Source: Lactobacillus sp.
Lineage (GTDB): Bacteria > Bacillota > Bacilli > Lactobacillales > Lactobacillaceae
Length of the DNA: 5,780 nt
NCBI GenBank assembly: GCA_003482405.1
Contig: DMZB01000207.1
Coordinates: 1 to 5,780 of the forward strand
Reading direction: 5' to 3'
Below, in pieces: positions 1 through 5,780 of this stretch. Every line of letters begins with the position of its first letter. The first letter of the stretch is position 1. A program made the position numbers and the translations under genes. Under the pieces are notes generated by a model. That model searched no databases. It worked only from the letters and a program-made list of their open reading frames with translations, and had not been told where the DNA came from.

Positions 1-470
1 GTGTGGCCGTAGCCCGTTTACTTCACCTGATCCACGTGCCCGTTACGATTGGGCTACTCGGCAGCCGGGATCACACTTCTGACCAAACCAAACAACAGCC
101 CACAATTGCAGATCACTATGGCATCCCCGTGGTGAGTGAGCAACCTGATCTGGCTAATTACACCACAATTGTCGATGCCATTTTTGGTGTCGGCTTATCC
201 CGCGACGTCACGGGTAAGTTTGCTGAGGTTGTGGATGCTATCAACGCAGCTCCTGCCAGCGTCATGGCTGTCGATATGCCGACTGGCCTCGGCACCGACG
301 ATGGCAACGTGATGGGCACTGTTGTGGATGCAACGGAAACCGTCACTATGAGCTATAACAAACTCGGTCTGGCAACAGATAATGGTCGCCGTTTTGGCGG
401 AATCGTTAAGGTTGCCGATATTGGTATCTATGATCCGGAAACACTTAATGCGACTCTGACATTAAAATAA
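1..470 (+). CDS. nnrE: NAD(P)H-hydrate epimerase, C-terminal ~155 residues (5' end outside window)
   Basis: This YjeF_N-domain enzyme epimerises the R and S forms of hydrated NAD(P)H, so that a partner dehydratase can restore the cofactor; it acts in the cytoplasm. The reading frame is open from the first bases (codon phase begins at base 3) to TAA at 468-470. The first codon seen is GTG, and the residues there (VAVARLL) match the helix that follows the NNGGDG motif, so the true start and that motif lie upstream of the window. Visible family motifs, counted from the first codon, are IVDAIFGVGL (about 56-65, with the potassium-binding Asp58), VDMPTGL (90-96, with catalytic Asp91, the usual VDIPSGL) and GRRFGGIVKVADIGI near the C-terminus (about 128-142). 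The usual family length is roughly 210-230 residues, so about 60 are missing. It stands alone on this strand and is followed by a terminator. Confidence 0.88.
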   Translation, partial: VAVARLLHLIHVPVTIGLLGSRDHTSDQTKQQPTIADHYGIPVVSEQPDLANYTTIVDAIFGVGLSRDVTGKFAEVVDAINAAPASVMAVDMPTGLGTDDGNVMGTVVDATETVTMSYNKLGLATDNGRRFGGIVKVADIGIYDPETLNATLTLK

Positions 471-486
471 TATTAGCCTTCAACAC

Positions 487-538
487 AACAAGAGCTTCAA
501 CCCAAAGATATCTGGATTGAAGCTCTTGTTATGTTTTT
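487..538 (+). terminator. Rho-independent terminator of nnrE, possibly shared by the convergent pepN unit
   Basis: AACAAGAGCTTCAA (487-500) and TTGAAGCTCTTGTT (517-530) form a perfect 14-bp stem around a 16-base loop. The T-rich stretch ATGTTTTT follows on the plus strand, 17 bases after the nnrE stop. The minus-strand unit ends at 552, so the hairpin sits at the end of both convergent units. On the minus strand the bases after the stem are only weakly T-rich, so termination in that direction is less certain. Confidence 0.85.
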
Positions 539-551
539 AGCCAAAAAAATT

Positions 552-710
552 TTATTTCCAGCCGTCATTTGGATCAATCACAGTAGGAATACCATGTTCG
601 GAAACGTCTTCAGCAGGAATACGAATACCCTTATCATGTTTAATCTCCCACAATGCTTGGCACTCAACCTGTTTATCTAATTTATCATCCAAATTATCTG
701 TCATTTCCAT
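552..710 (-). CDS. Small acidic protein, 52 aa, translationally coupled to pepN (unknown function)
   Basis: I do not recognise this protein. It runs from ATG at 710-708 to TAA at 554-552. The start shares one A with the pepN stop (TAATG), an arrangement typical of translational coupling. A second in-frame ATG at 704-702 is an alternative start giving 50 aa. The protein begins MEMTDNLDDKLDKQ and ends VIDPNDGWK. It is rich in Asp and Glu, has one Cys and two Trp, and shows no signal peptide or membrane segment. A short motif, IRIPAEDVSEHGIPTVIDP, lies in its C-terminal half. No strong Shine-Dalgarno stands in front of it; GGTAAAG in the last pepN codons may serve. The tight junction with pepN and the terminator hairpin just downstream support a real gene at the end of the pepN transcript. 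Confidence 0.68.
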   Translation of the reverse strand: MEMTDNLDDKLDKQVECQALWEIKHDKGIRIPAEDVSEHGIPTVIDPNDGWK

Positions 711-3244
711 TACTTTACCGCTTCAGCCACTGCTGCGTTGACTTTAGCTTTTTCAGCCTCAATCAGTGCCACGCGACCTTCAATGACCTTAATGTCCATT
801 TGAATTTCACGGGTCAAACCTGCTGTGTTGAGCTTTGGTTCAAAGAAGGCTTTAAATTCCGCCAACCGTTCTGGTGTCTTGAAGACTCTGGCAGTCAATG
901 TGATAAATGTGGCAAATTCCATATCACCACCGACTTTTTCTTCAAGCCATGCCCAGTCGGCACGGATCCAGTCCCAAGCAGCTTGTTCGCCATCTTTGTT
1001 TTCCAACAAACTTACGTACCAACCGCGTACATCCTGAGGCTTAACGATGTCCGTCTTTTCAAACTGCGCAACAGTCTTTTTGACCAGTTTGGCATCTTTA
1101 GTTTCAGTGATAGCATCTCGTAAGGCTGTCTTGAAACTGCCGTCAGAAGTCTTCTGGTAAGCAGTCAAGAACTTATCAAAGAGTGCCTCATCGCCAAACT
1201 GACGCATTTCATTTGCTAAGATAATTGGCCGAATTGTGGCATTCAATGCAACAAGGTTGTCTTCATTGGCGACATAGAGTTGGTGAGCAGCGTCAACAGC
1301 ATCGGCATCCTTGGCAAACAAAGCGGCGCTCAAGACATAGGGACGCGTCATCTGATCATCGTTAGATTCACCAGCCTTGGCTGTCCAACCCAAGCGAGTC
1401 GCTTGTTTAGCACTCAGTTTGCCATACAATTGACGAAGCTTAGCCTCTTCATCAGTGTCAGGTAACGTAAACTTCCGTAAGTTGCCCGCAACCGTATACA
1501 GAGCTGCATTCACAATCGTCGATTGACTGTCCGCAAATTGTTCCAACAATGGCACGATGTCTGCATATGAAGCTTGCCCGCCATCTGCCAGCAAACGCAT
1601 GTCTTGTAATAACTGCAATTCATCGATAGCATTCAAGTCTGCCTTATGAGCCAAGATATCCTGCATCAACGTGTCATCGTACTTCACGATGAAGTGGGAG
1701 TTATTGCCCACATTCAAACGGAATGGCTCACCGTTTGTTTGACGTAACTCGTTGTAGTCACCCAATGTGATCTGGGCATCCTTCATAATCGTTGGTGTTT
1801 CTTTGAAGTTACCATTTAACGGAATCTGCCATTCACGGCCAGCATCCTTACCGTCACCGACAAAGAACTGTTTCTGTGACAATGTCAGTTTGCCATCAAC
1901 CACGGCAGCGTTGACAACTGGATAACCTGGTTGTTCCAACCATGAGTTCATAATGGCACCAACATTCATGCCAGATGCATCACCAAGCGCCTTCCATAAG
2001 TCAGCACCCGTAGCGTTGCCATAGTGATGGGCGGCAAAGTACGCCTTTAAACCAGCACGTAAGTTGTCGTCACCAAGCAAAGCACGAACCATAACCAGCA
2101 TCCGCGCGCCCTTGGCATACACAATTGCGCCATCAAATAGAGCATCGATCTCGGCTGGGTCATTGACCTGCACGTGCACAGACTGAACACCGTCGGTCGC
2201 GTCACGTTGTAAAGCAGCTGGTGCTTCTGACGTTTGGAACAATTCCCAAACGTGCCAGTCTGGTTCCAAGGCATCCACGGCGACGTATTCCATCATGTTA
2301 GCAAAACTTTCGTTCAACCACAGATCATCCCACCACTTCATGGTAACCAAATCACCGAACCACTGGTGCGCCAATTCATGTGCAACAACGGTCGCAACCA
2401 GTTGCTTCATCCGAAGTGACGTGTTGTCTGGATCCAAGACAAGGTATGCTTCACGATAAGTGACTAAGCCCCAGTTTTCCATGGCACCAGCTGAGAAGTC
2501 AGGCAATGCCAGCTGCCATGAATGTGGCAGTGGATATGGTGTTTGGTAGAAATCTTCATAAAACTCGATTGAACGTTTAGCAATATCCAACGCAAAGTCG
2601 AGTTCATTAGCCTTGTGAGCTTTGGTAGCAAATACGCCCACCTTAACACCACTCTTGGTAGTTGTCTGCTTACTCTGCAGATCACCAAATGCGAATGCTG
2701 TTAAGTACGTGGACATGCGAACCGTCGTGTCGAAGTAGTGCACGCCGTTTTCAGTACGAATTTCGGGCATGTTACTCAGTACCGTTTCGCCAGGCTGTTC
2801 ATCGAACTTCAAGGCGATATCGAAAGTGGCCTTAGCCTCTGGTTCATCAATAGATGGGTAAGCTTGACGCGCAAATGTCGTTTCAAACTGCGTCCCAATG
2901 ATCTGTTTCTTCTCGCCATTTAACTCGTAATATGACGGGTAAATGCCCATCATTGTGTCAGTCAATGGTGCTGAATACTCGATAGCCAACGTTACTTCGC
3001 CTGTCTTTGGCAAAGTGATGTTGATGACTTCGGCGTCGTTGTCAACGCTGAAATCAACATCATGCCCATCAGCCTTGACGCTGGTAATGCTCATATCCTT
3101 TTGGTTAACCTGAATATCAGTAACTTTGGCATCTCCAGTAATCGTAGATGTCCCACTGATTTTCTTCGTGTCACGTTCAACATCAATGAATAAGTTGTAG
3201 TGGCTCGGTTGAAATTTCTGATAAAGTCGTGCTATTTCGGCCAT
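710..3244 (-). CDS. pepN: Aminopeptidase N (M1 family zinc metallopeptidase, lysyl/alanyl aminopeptidase)
   Basis: PepN removes N-terminal residues, with broad specificity, from peptides inside the cell. In lactic acid bacteria it is a central enzyme for using milk or other protein-derived peptides. The 844-aa length matches lactobacillar PepN. The N-terminal beta domain covers roughly residues 1-190. The catalytic domain carries the exopeptidase motif GAMENWG (253-259) and the zinc site HELAH (289-293), with the third ligand Glu312 in NESFA exactly 18 residues after His293. The transition-state Tyr376 lies in VYAKGA. The C-terminal helical ERAP1-like domain fills about 500-844. There is no signal peptide, which fits a cytoplasmic enzyme. 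The start is fixed by GAGGGG (3250-3255), five bases before ATG. A TATAAT lies 31 bases upstream of the start. The stop overlaps the next small gene. No frameshift or missing catalytic residue is seen. Confidence 0.97.
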   Translation of the reverse strand: MAEIARLYQKFQPSHYNLFIDVERDTKKISGTSTITGDAKVTDIQVNQKDMSITSVKADGHDVDFSVDNDAEVINITLPKTGEVTLAIEYSAPLTDTMMGIYPSYYELNGEKKQIIGTQFETTFARQAYPSIDEPEAKATFDIALKFDEQPGETVLSNMPEIRTENGVHYFDTTVRMSTYLTAFAFGDLQSKQTTTKSGVKVGVFATKAHKANELDFALDIAKRSIEFYEDFYQTPYPLPHSWQLALPDFSAGAMENWGLVTYREAYLVLDPDNTSLRMKQLVATVVAHELAHQWFGDLVTMKWWDDLWLNESFANMMEYVAVDALEPDWHVWELFQTSEAPAALQRDATDGVQSVHVQVNDPAEIDALFDGAIVYAKGARMLVMVRALLGDDNLRAGLKAYFAAHHYGNATGADLWKALGDASGMNVGAIMNSWLEQPGYPVVNAAVVDGKLTLSQKQFFVGDGKDAGREWQIPLNGNFKETPTIMKDAQITLGDYNELRQTNGEPFRLNVGNNSHFIVKYDDTLMQDILAHKADLNAIDELQLLQDMRLLADGGQASYADIVPLLEQFADSQSTIVNAALYTVAGNLRKFTLPDTDEEAKLRQLYGKLSAKQATRLGWTAKAGESNDDQMTRPYVLSAALFAKDADAVDAAHQLYVANEDNLVALNATIRPIILANEMRQFGDEALFDKFLTAYQKTSDGSFKTALRDAITETKDAKLVKKTVAQFEKTDIVKPQDVRGWYVSLLENKDGEQAAWDWIRADWAWLEEKVGGDMEFATFITLTARVFKTPERLAEFKAFFEPKLNTAGLTREIQMDIKVIEGRVALIEAEKAKVNAAVAEAVK

Positions 3245-3275
3245 AGTTTCCCCTCATTTTCATTAGAATAATCTA

Positions 3276-3304
3276 ATTATACGACACTTTACTGCTTGAT
3301 TCTG
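3276..3304 (-). promoter_or_regulatory. Candidate pepN promoter
   Basis: On the minus strand a perfect TATAAT (3281-3276) lies in the 66-bp gap between the 111-aa gene and pepN. The hexamer 17 bases upstream is CAGAAT (3304-3299), a poor -35 match. No terminator hairpin is seen between the two genes, so pepN may also be read through from the upstream gene. The call rests mainly on the -10 box and its position. Confidence 0.45.
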
Positions 3305-3310
3305 ACGTAA

Positions 3311-3646
3311 TTACCGTTGCGCAATAATTTTATTGGCTTCGTTTTCCAAACGAAATAACGTACCTTCCGGGCTTTGACGGTAATCATTGGCAAAGTTAGC
3401 ACTCATGGGTTTCACACGGCCAACACGTTTACCCATAATATCTTCGACGACCAGATCGTCACCATCCCAAGTGACGTCATCATAGTGCCCGTCTAACAAA
3501 TAATCTGCCCAGTATTGCAGTGTATCGTGAACGGCAGCCTTCATAACCTGCTCTTCTGTCACAACGTCTGCACCTTTACGGGTTTCATTTAATTCTTGAA
3601 CTTTTAATACAACTTCATGCATGTTTTCCGGTATCGTTTGACTCAT
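3311..3646 (-). CDS. Conserved-looking hypothetical protein, 111 aa
   Basis: I do not recognise a family for this protein. The start is supported by GAGGTGA (3657-3651), four bases before ATG, and the frame ends in TAA at 3313-3311. The protein is soluble and acidic, with no signal peptide or membrane segment. Residues about 8-24 and 29-51 look helical. A strongly acidic stretch, DDVTWDGDDLVVED (56-69), is followed by a basic turn, GKRVGRVKP (72-80). The C-terminal third, from FANDYRQSPEG, looks helical again. It sits 66 bp upstream of pepN on the same strand and has its own TATAAT upstream, so it may be either the first gene of a three-gene unit or a separate gene. Good ribosome binding site and ordinary codon use make it very likely a real gene, but its function is unknown. 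Confidence 0.85.
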   Translation of the reverse strand: MSQTIPENMHEVVLKVQELNETRKGADVVTEEQVMKAAVHDTLQYWADYLLDGHYDDVTWDGDDLVVEDIMGKRVGRVKPMSANFANDYRQSPEGTLFRLENEANKIIAQR

Positions 3647-3678
3647 GTTGTCACCTCATTGATAAGACTACAGTTTCC

Positions 3679-3707
3679 ATTATACCGTTTGCTTATTTTT
3701 TTACATA
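3679..3707 (-). promoter_or_regulatory. Candidate promoter of the 111-aa gene
   Basis: A perfect TATAAT (3684-3679 on the minus strand) lies 32 bases upstream of the ATG at 3646 and 21 bases upstream of the GAGGTGA ribosome binding site. This spacing suits a short 5' leader. The hexamer 17 bases further up is TATGTA, which is a poor -35 box. An A-rich run (AAAAAAATAA on the minus strand) lies in the spacer region. Confidence 0.45.
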
Positions 3708-3783
3708 CGGGTGAGTCTTGCAAACTGCAATTATTGTTGAAAATGTGCCAAGCAAAATGTTGAACTTTATCACTCATCGTTTC

Positions 3784-3949
3784 GCCAGACAGGGGCGACG
3801 GTGCCCTGGGACCGGTCTCAGTCCGTTTCACGGTCTTCGGCCTCGACTTTGAGCCCCACAAAAACCGGTCTCAAAGCTCGTCCTGCCTTTCTAAGTGGCC
3901 CAAACCAGCCACTAAGAAAGGCTTTCATGGCACTCTGCCCCTGTCTGGC
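3784..3949. repeat. 166-bp GC-rich structured block with perfect 13-bp terminal inverted repeats
   Basis: GCCAGACAGGGGC (3784-3796) pairs perfectly with GCCCCTGTCTGGC (3937-3949). A second short helix, GTGCC (3801-3805) with GGCAC (3929-3933), continues it after a small internal loop. Inside are three hairpins. CTGGGACCGGTCTCAG folds on itself (3806-3821). CTTTGAG (3847-3853) pairs with CTCAAAG (3870-3876). A 15-bp stem with one mismatch joins 3885-3899 to 3908-3922 around CCAAACCA. ACCGGTCTCA occurs twice as a direct repeat (3811-3820, 3864-3873). By hand count the block is about 60% GC, far above the AT-rich DNA on either side. No long open frame with a ribosome binding site uses it, and no T run follows either end. 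It could be a non-coding RNA or a small non-autonomous intergenic repeat (MITE-like). I could not identify a family or target-site duplication. Confidence 0.6.
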
Positions 3950-4167
3950 TACACTAACATATAGTTCTCACAACAACCTATTTTGTAAACGGGAAAATTA
4001 CCTAGCCATTTTTATTAATATTGTAATGAAAGCCAACTAACAAAATCATATTTACAAACCGCTTCCGCAGGCCTTGCCTCAAAGCAGATTTGCGGCATTC
4101 TGCCATTAAATTTGTTAACCTTGCCACGTAGTTAAAGAAATGAACTTATTTTGGGAGGTCTCAATTT
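3950..4167 (+). other. AT-rich region upstream of gap: no gene seen, probable promoter and leader
   Basis: These 218 bases hold no convincing gene. GGGAGG (4153-4158), nine bases before the gap ATG, is the ribosome binding site. I cannot pick a promoter with confidence: TTGCCA (4121-4126) followed by TTATTT would place transcription start inside the ribosome binding site. A cre-like half site, TTGTAAACG (3983-3991), and a small hairpin, GGCA-TTC-TGCC (4094-4104), are present but weak. Confidence 0.4.
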
Positions 4168-5175
4168 ATGGCAAACATTGGTATTAACGGTTTTGGACGC
4201 ATCGGTCGTGATTCATTTCGGCGGATGTTAACACTTGATGACCCGGAATTAAATGTTGTAGCAATTAATGACCTAACCAGTCCGGCAATGCTGGCCTACC
4301 TGTTAAAATATGACACAACGTTTGGCACTTTGGACGCAGATGTAAGCGCGACTGATGATTCACTGGTCGTTAATGGCAAGAAAATTCGTGTTTATGCTGA
4401 ACGTGATGCTAGCAAGATTCCTTGGGTCGCTAACGACGGCGTAGATATTGTCCTTGAATGTACAGGCTTCTACACATCAAAGGATAAGTCACAGGCGCAT
4501 TTAGATGCCGGTGCTAAGAAAGTTGTCATTTCAGCTCCCGCTGGCCCAATTAAGACCATCGTTGCAGGCGTTAACGACAACTTGGTTGCACATGACGACC
4601 AAATTATTTCCGTCGGTTCTTGTACAACTAACGCCTTAGCACCAATGGCTTACTTTCTGAACAAAGAATTCGGTTTGGAAGTCGGCACAATTACCTCCAT
4701 TCACGCGTTTACCAGTTCTCAGAACTTGTTGGACGGTCCTAAAGGTTCAAAGTTCCGTCCTAACCGAACTGCTTCGGCAAACACCATTCCACATTCAACA
4801 GGAGCTGCCAGCGCAATTGGGTTAGTTATCCCCGAACTTGATGGTCACCTCAACGGCCATGCACAGCGGGTTGCCGTAATTGACGGCTCTGTTTGTGAAC
4901 TTGTCTCCGTGTTGGATAAGAAAGTGACTGCCGACGAAGTCAACGCCGCCATCAAGCCTTACACCGAGAACAACCCGGCATTTGGCTGGAATGAAGACGA
5001 AATCGTTTCTTCCGATATCATCGGCGACACCCACGGGGCAGTATTCGACCCAACTGAAACTGAGGTCACGCAAAATGGCGACTTCCAAGTCGTTAAGACT
5101 CACACTTGGTTCGATAACGAATTTGGGTTTGTGTGCAACATGATTCGGATTTTGAAGATGGAAGCTGTGGCATAG
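4168..5175 (+). CDS. gap: NAD-dependent glyceraldehyde-3-phosphate dehydrogenase (type I), divergent stand-alone copy
   Basis: The enzyme oxidises and phosphorylates glyceraldehyde 3-phosphate to 1,3-bisphosphoglycerate in glycolysis, using NAD, in the cytoplasm. At 335 aa it has the normal type I length. NGFGRIGR (7-14) is the nucleotide-binding loop. Asp35 in INDLT is the residue that favours NAD over NADP. Cys152 in SCTTN is the catalytic nucleophile and His179 in SIHAF its partner. Thr182, Arg197, Arg200, Thr211-Gly212 and Arg234 keep the phosphate sites, and Asn317 in WFDNEFG is kept, so activity is expected. Unusual points are CTTNA instead of the usual CTTNC, and an S-loop reading [10 protein letters not shown] where most copies have an RRARAAA-like sequence. 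The start follows GGGAGG at nine bases. It is a single-gene unit ending in its own terminator, with no cggR, pgk or tpi beside it in this window. It could therefore be a secondary paralogue. Confidence 0.94.
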   Translation: MANIGINGFGRIGRDSFRRMLTLDDPELNVVAINDLTSPAMLAYLLKYDTTFGTLDADVSATDDSLVVNGKKIRVYAERDASKIPWVANDGVDIVLECTGFYTSKDKSQAHLDAGAKKVVISAPAGPIKTIVAGVNDNLVAHDDQIISVGSCTTNALAPMAYFLNKEFGLEVGTITSIHAFTSSQNLLDGPKGSKFRPNRTASANTIPHSTGAASAIGLVIPELDGHLNGHAQRVAVIDGSVCELVSVLDKKVTADEVNAAIKPYTENNPAFGWNEDEIVSSDIIGDTHGAVFDPTETEVTQNGDFQVVKTHTWFDNEFGFVCNMIRILKMEAVA

Positions 5176-5185
5176 GTTTGTTGTA

Positions 5186-5233
5186 AAAAAGGAAACGATT
5201 CTGATGGGTTTTTCATCGAATCGTTTCCTTTTT
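5186..5233. terminator. Bidirectional Rho-independent terminator between gap and the convergent 60-aa gene
   Basis: AAAAAGGAAACGATTC (5186-5201) and GAATCGTTTCCTTTTT (5218-5233) form a perfect 16-bp inverted repeat. GATG/CATC extends the stem past a one-base bulge. The A run on the left and T run on the right give a U tract in either direction. It begins 10 bases after the gap stop and lies 39 bases beyond the stop of the minus-strand gene, so it can end both units. Confidence 0.92.
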
Positions 5234-5271
5234 GGGTTGTGTACGTTTACCAACTTTTATTTATTAGCTAG

Positions 5272-5454
5272 TTAAGCTTCTCTTTCTTTTTTGCTAGGAT
5301 AAAGGACCTCTAATATCTTTCGACTACGTTCTCTAGCCCCCGCTTGAATGTAAGCCTCTTTTTCTTCGTCAGTAGCGTGATCTTCGAATTCGTCAGGATT
5401 ACCATGGTATTTTTCAACCAACTCACGCATAAATTTTTGATCCTTATTTTCCAT
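5272..5454 (-). CDS. Small charged protein, 60 aa, overlapping a zeta-toxin-like fragment (unknown; antitoxin possible)
   Basis: I do not recognise this protein. It starts at ATG 5454-5452 with GGAGG (5468-5464) nine bases upstream, a good ribosome binding site that lies inside the preceding zeta-like frame. The two frames overlap by 11 bases. The sequence opens MENKDQKFMRELVEKYHG, followed by an acidic stretch, DEFEDHATDEEKE (21-33), and a helical basic tail with RERSRK (41-46). It has no membrane segment or signal peptide. Its size, charge and tight overlap with a zeta-type kinase would suit an antitoxin or accessory partner. However, the classical epsilon and PezA antitoxins lie upstream of their toxin, so this role is only an inference. 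The frame is intact although its neighbour looks broken. Confidence 0.72.
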   Translation of the reverse strand: MENKDQKFMRELVEKYHGNPDEFEDHATDEEKEAYIQAGARERSRKILEVLYPSKKEREA

Positions 5455-5773
5455 TTACGATTGCCTCCAATCTATCTCGGGAAATATCACTTGGTAAATG
5501 AGCAATCACTGACTTTGCACCATGATAAATATGTTGTTGACTGCCCAAACCAGCGTACATGTCTATCTCTATTCGATCGCCATACTTGTTTAGAATGTCT
5601 TCAATGTTTTGTGGTATATTCAAAAACCCATTAATAAACGCTTTTTCCGGAACTTGACGGCCAGTCTTTATTGCTCTTTGCGTAACAAACCGCCAATCAA
5701 TCTCAGGATCAACGTAAGTATAAACTATCCTAACAGAATAATCATGATTCAAAGCGCGTTTTTCTACCAAAAG
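5444..5773 (-). pseudogene. Zeta-toxin-like P-loop kinase, C-terminal fragment (5' part missing or frame-disrupted)
   Basis: Zeta and PezT toxins phosphorylate UDP-N-acetylglucosamine, and many chromosomal relatives have unknown substrates. The 108-residue frame (counted from TTG at 5770) resembles the C-terminal half of zeta-like proteins: SVRIVYTYVDPEIDW (12-26), then QRAIKTGRQVPEKAFI (31-46), which carries the family's Arg and GR-x-VP pattern, and a following helix NIPQNIEDILNKYGD. The N-terminal half, with the Walker A ATP-binding loop, is absent. In this frame TGA stands at 5776-5774, just two codons before TTG. The other two frames also stop between 5764 and 5780. There is no ATG and no Shine-Dalgarno in front of TTG. 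A full-length homologue should continue upstream at this point, so a nonsense or frameshift mutation is likely. The rest may lie beyond the window edge. A short functional protein from TTG is possible but less likely. Confidence 0.6.
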
Positions 5774-5780
5774 TCAACTA

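Noticed and set aside
653..1123. 156-aa plus-strand open frame opposite pepN
   Set aside because: It is antisense to the well-supported pepN frame, shows a cysteine- and phenylalanine-rich translation typical of a shadow frame, and has no ribosome binding site.
3643..3861. 72-aa minus-strand frame running out of the structured block towards the 111-aa gene
   Set aside because: Its translation is low-complexity where it crosses the hairpins, no family is recognisable, and the promoter and ribosome binding site of the 111-aa gene lie within it.
3784..3949. Reading the structured block as 6S RNA or as a terminator
   Set aside because: 6S RNA forms one long rod with a central bubble, whereas this block folds as a closed multi-branch with separate hairpins. 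No T run follows the outer stem on either strand, so it is not a standard terminator.
3950..4010. Minus-strand promoter TTTACA...TATATG firing into the structured block
   Set aside because: The spacing between the hexamers is 20 bases, too long for a normal sigma-A promoter, and no better pair was found.
3801..4040. 79-aa plus-strand frame across the structured block
   Set aside because: Most of it is the inverted-repeat DNA read as protein. There is no convincing ribosome binding site, and the end runs into AT-rich non-coding DNA.
4822..5253. 143-aa minus-strand frame opposite gap
   Set aside because: It is fully antisense to the conserved GAPDH C-terminal domain and crosses the bidirectional terminator. 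No ribosome binding site or family match is visible.
5344..5634. 96-aa plus-strand frame opposite the 60-aa and zeta-like frames
   Set aside because: It is a shadow of two minus-strand frames that have a ribosome binding site or family motifs. Its own translation shows neither.

Overview
The window looks like chromosomal DNA from a low-to-moderate GC member of the Lactobacillaceae (Lactobacillus sensu lato). The reasons are the Lactobacillus-style PepN aminopeptidase, the GAPDH sequence type, strong GAGGGG/GGGAGG-like Shine-Dalgarno sites and Firmicutes-style hairpin plus T-run terminators. I cannot fix the species. No tRNA, rRNA, CRISPR array or intact insertion sequence is visible.

Layout. 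(1) 1-470, plus strand: the 3' three quarters of an NAD(P)H-hydrate epimerase gene (nnrE), cut by the window edge and followed by a perfect 14-bp terminator hairpin. (2) 552-3646, minus strand: three genes reading leftward. These are a 111-aa protein of unknown function, pepN (complete, all zinc and catalytic residues present), and a 52-aa acidic protein whose start codon shares one base with the pepN stop codon. (3) 3647-4167: a 521-bp divergent intergenic region. It contains a 166-bp GC-rich block closed by a perfect 13-bp inverted repeat and holding several internal hairpins, followed by an AT-rich leader in front of gap. (4) 4168-5175, plus strand: a single-gene glyceraldehyde-3-phosphate dehydrogenase unit, ended by a 16-bp hairpin with T runs on both strands. 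(5) 5272-5773, minus strand: the C-terminal part of a zeta-toxin-like kinase, apparently broken, overlapping an intact 60-aa acidic reading frame with its own good Shine-Dalgarno.

The genes are mostly housekeeping: repair of damaged NAD(P)H, peptide breakdown and glycolysis. They are independent units rather than one pathway. The parts least explained by standard annotation are the structured block at 3784-3949, the uncharacterised small proteins at 552-710, 3311-3646 and 5272-5454, the divergent stand-alone GAPDH, and the decaying zeta-like locus at the right edge. I found no convincing complete novel system. The structured block is the best candidate for something undescribed.
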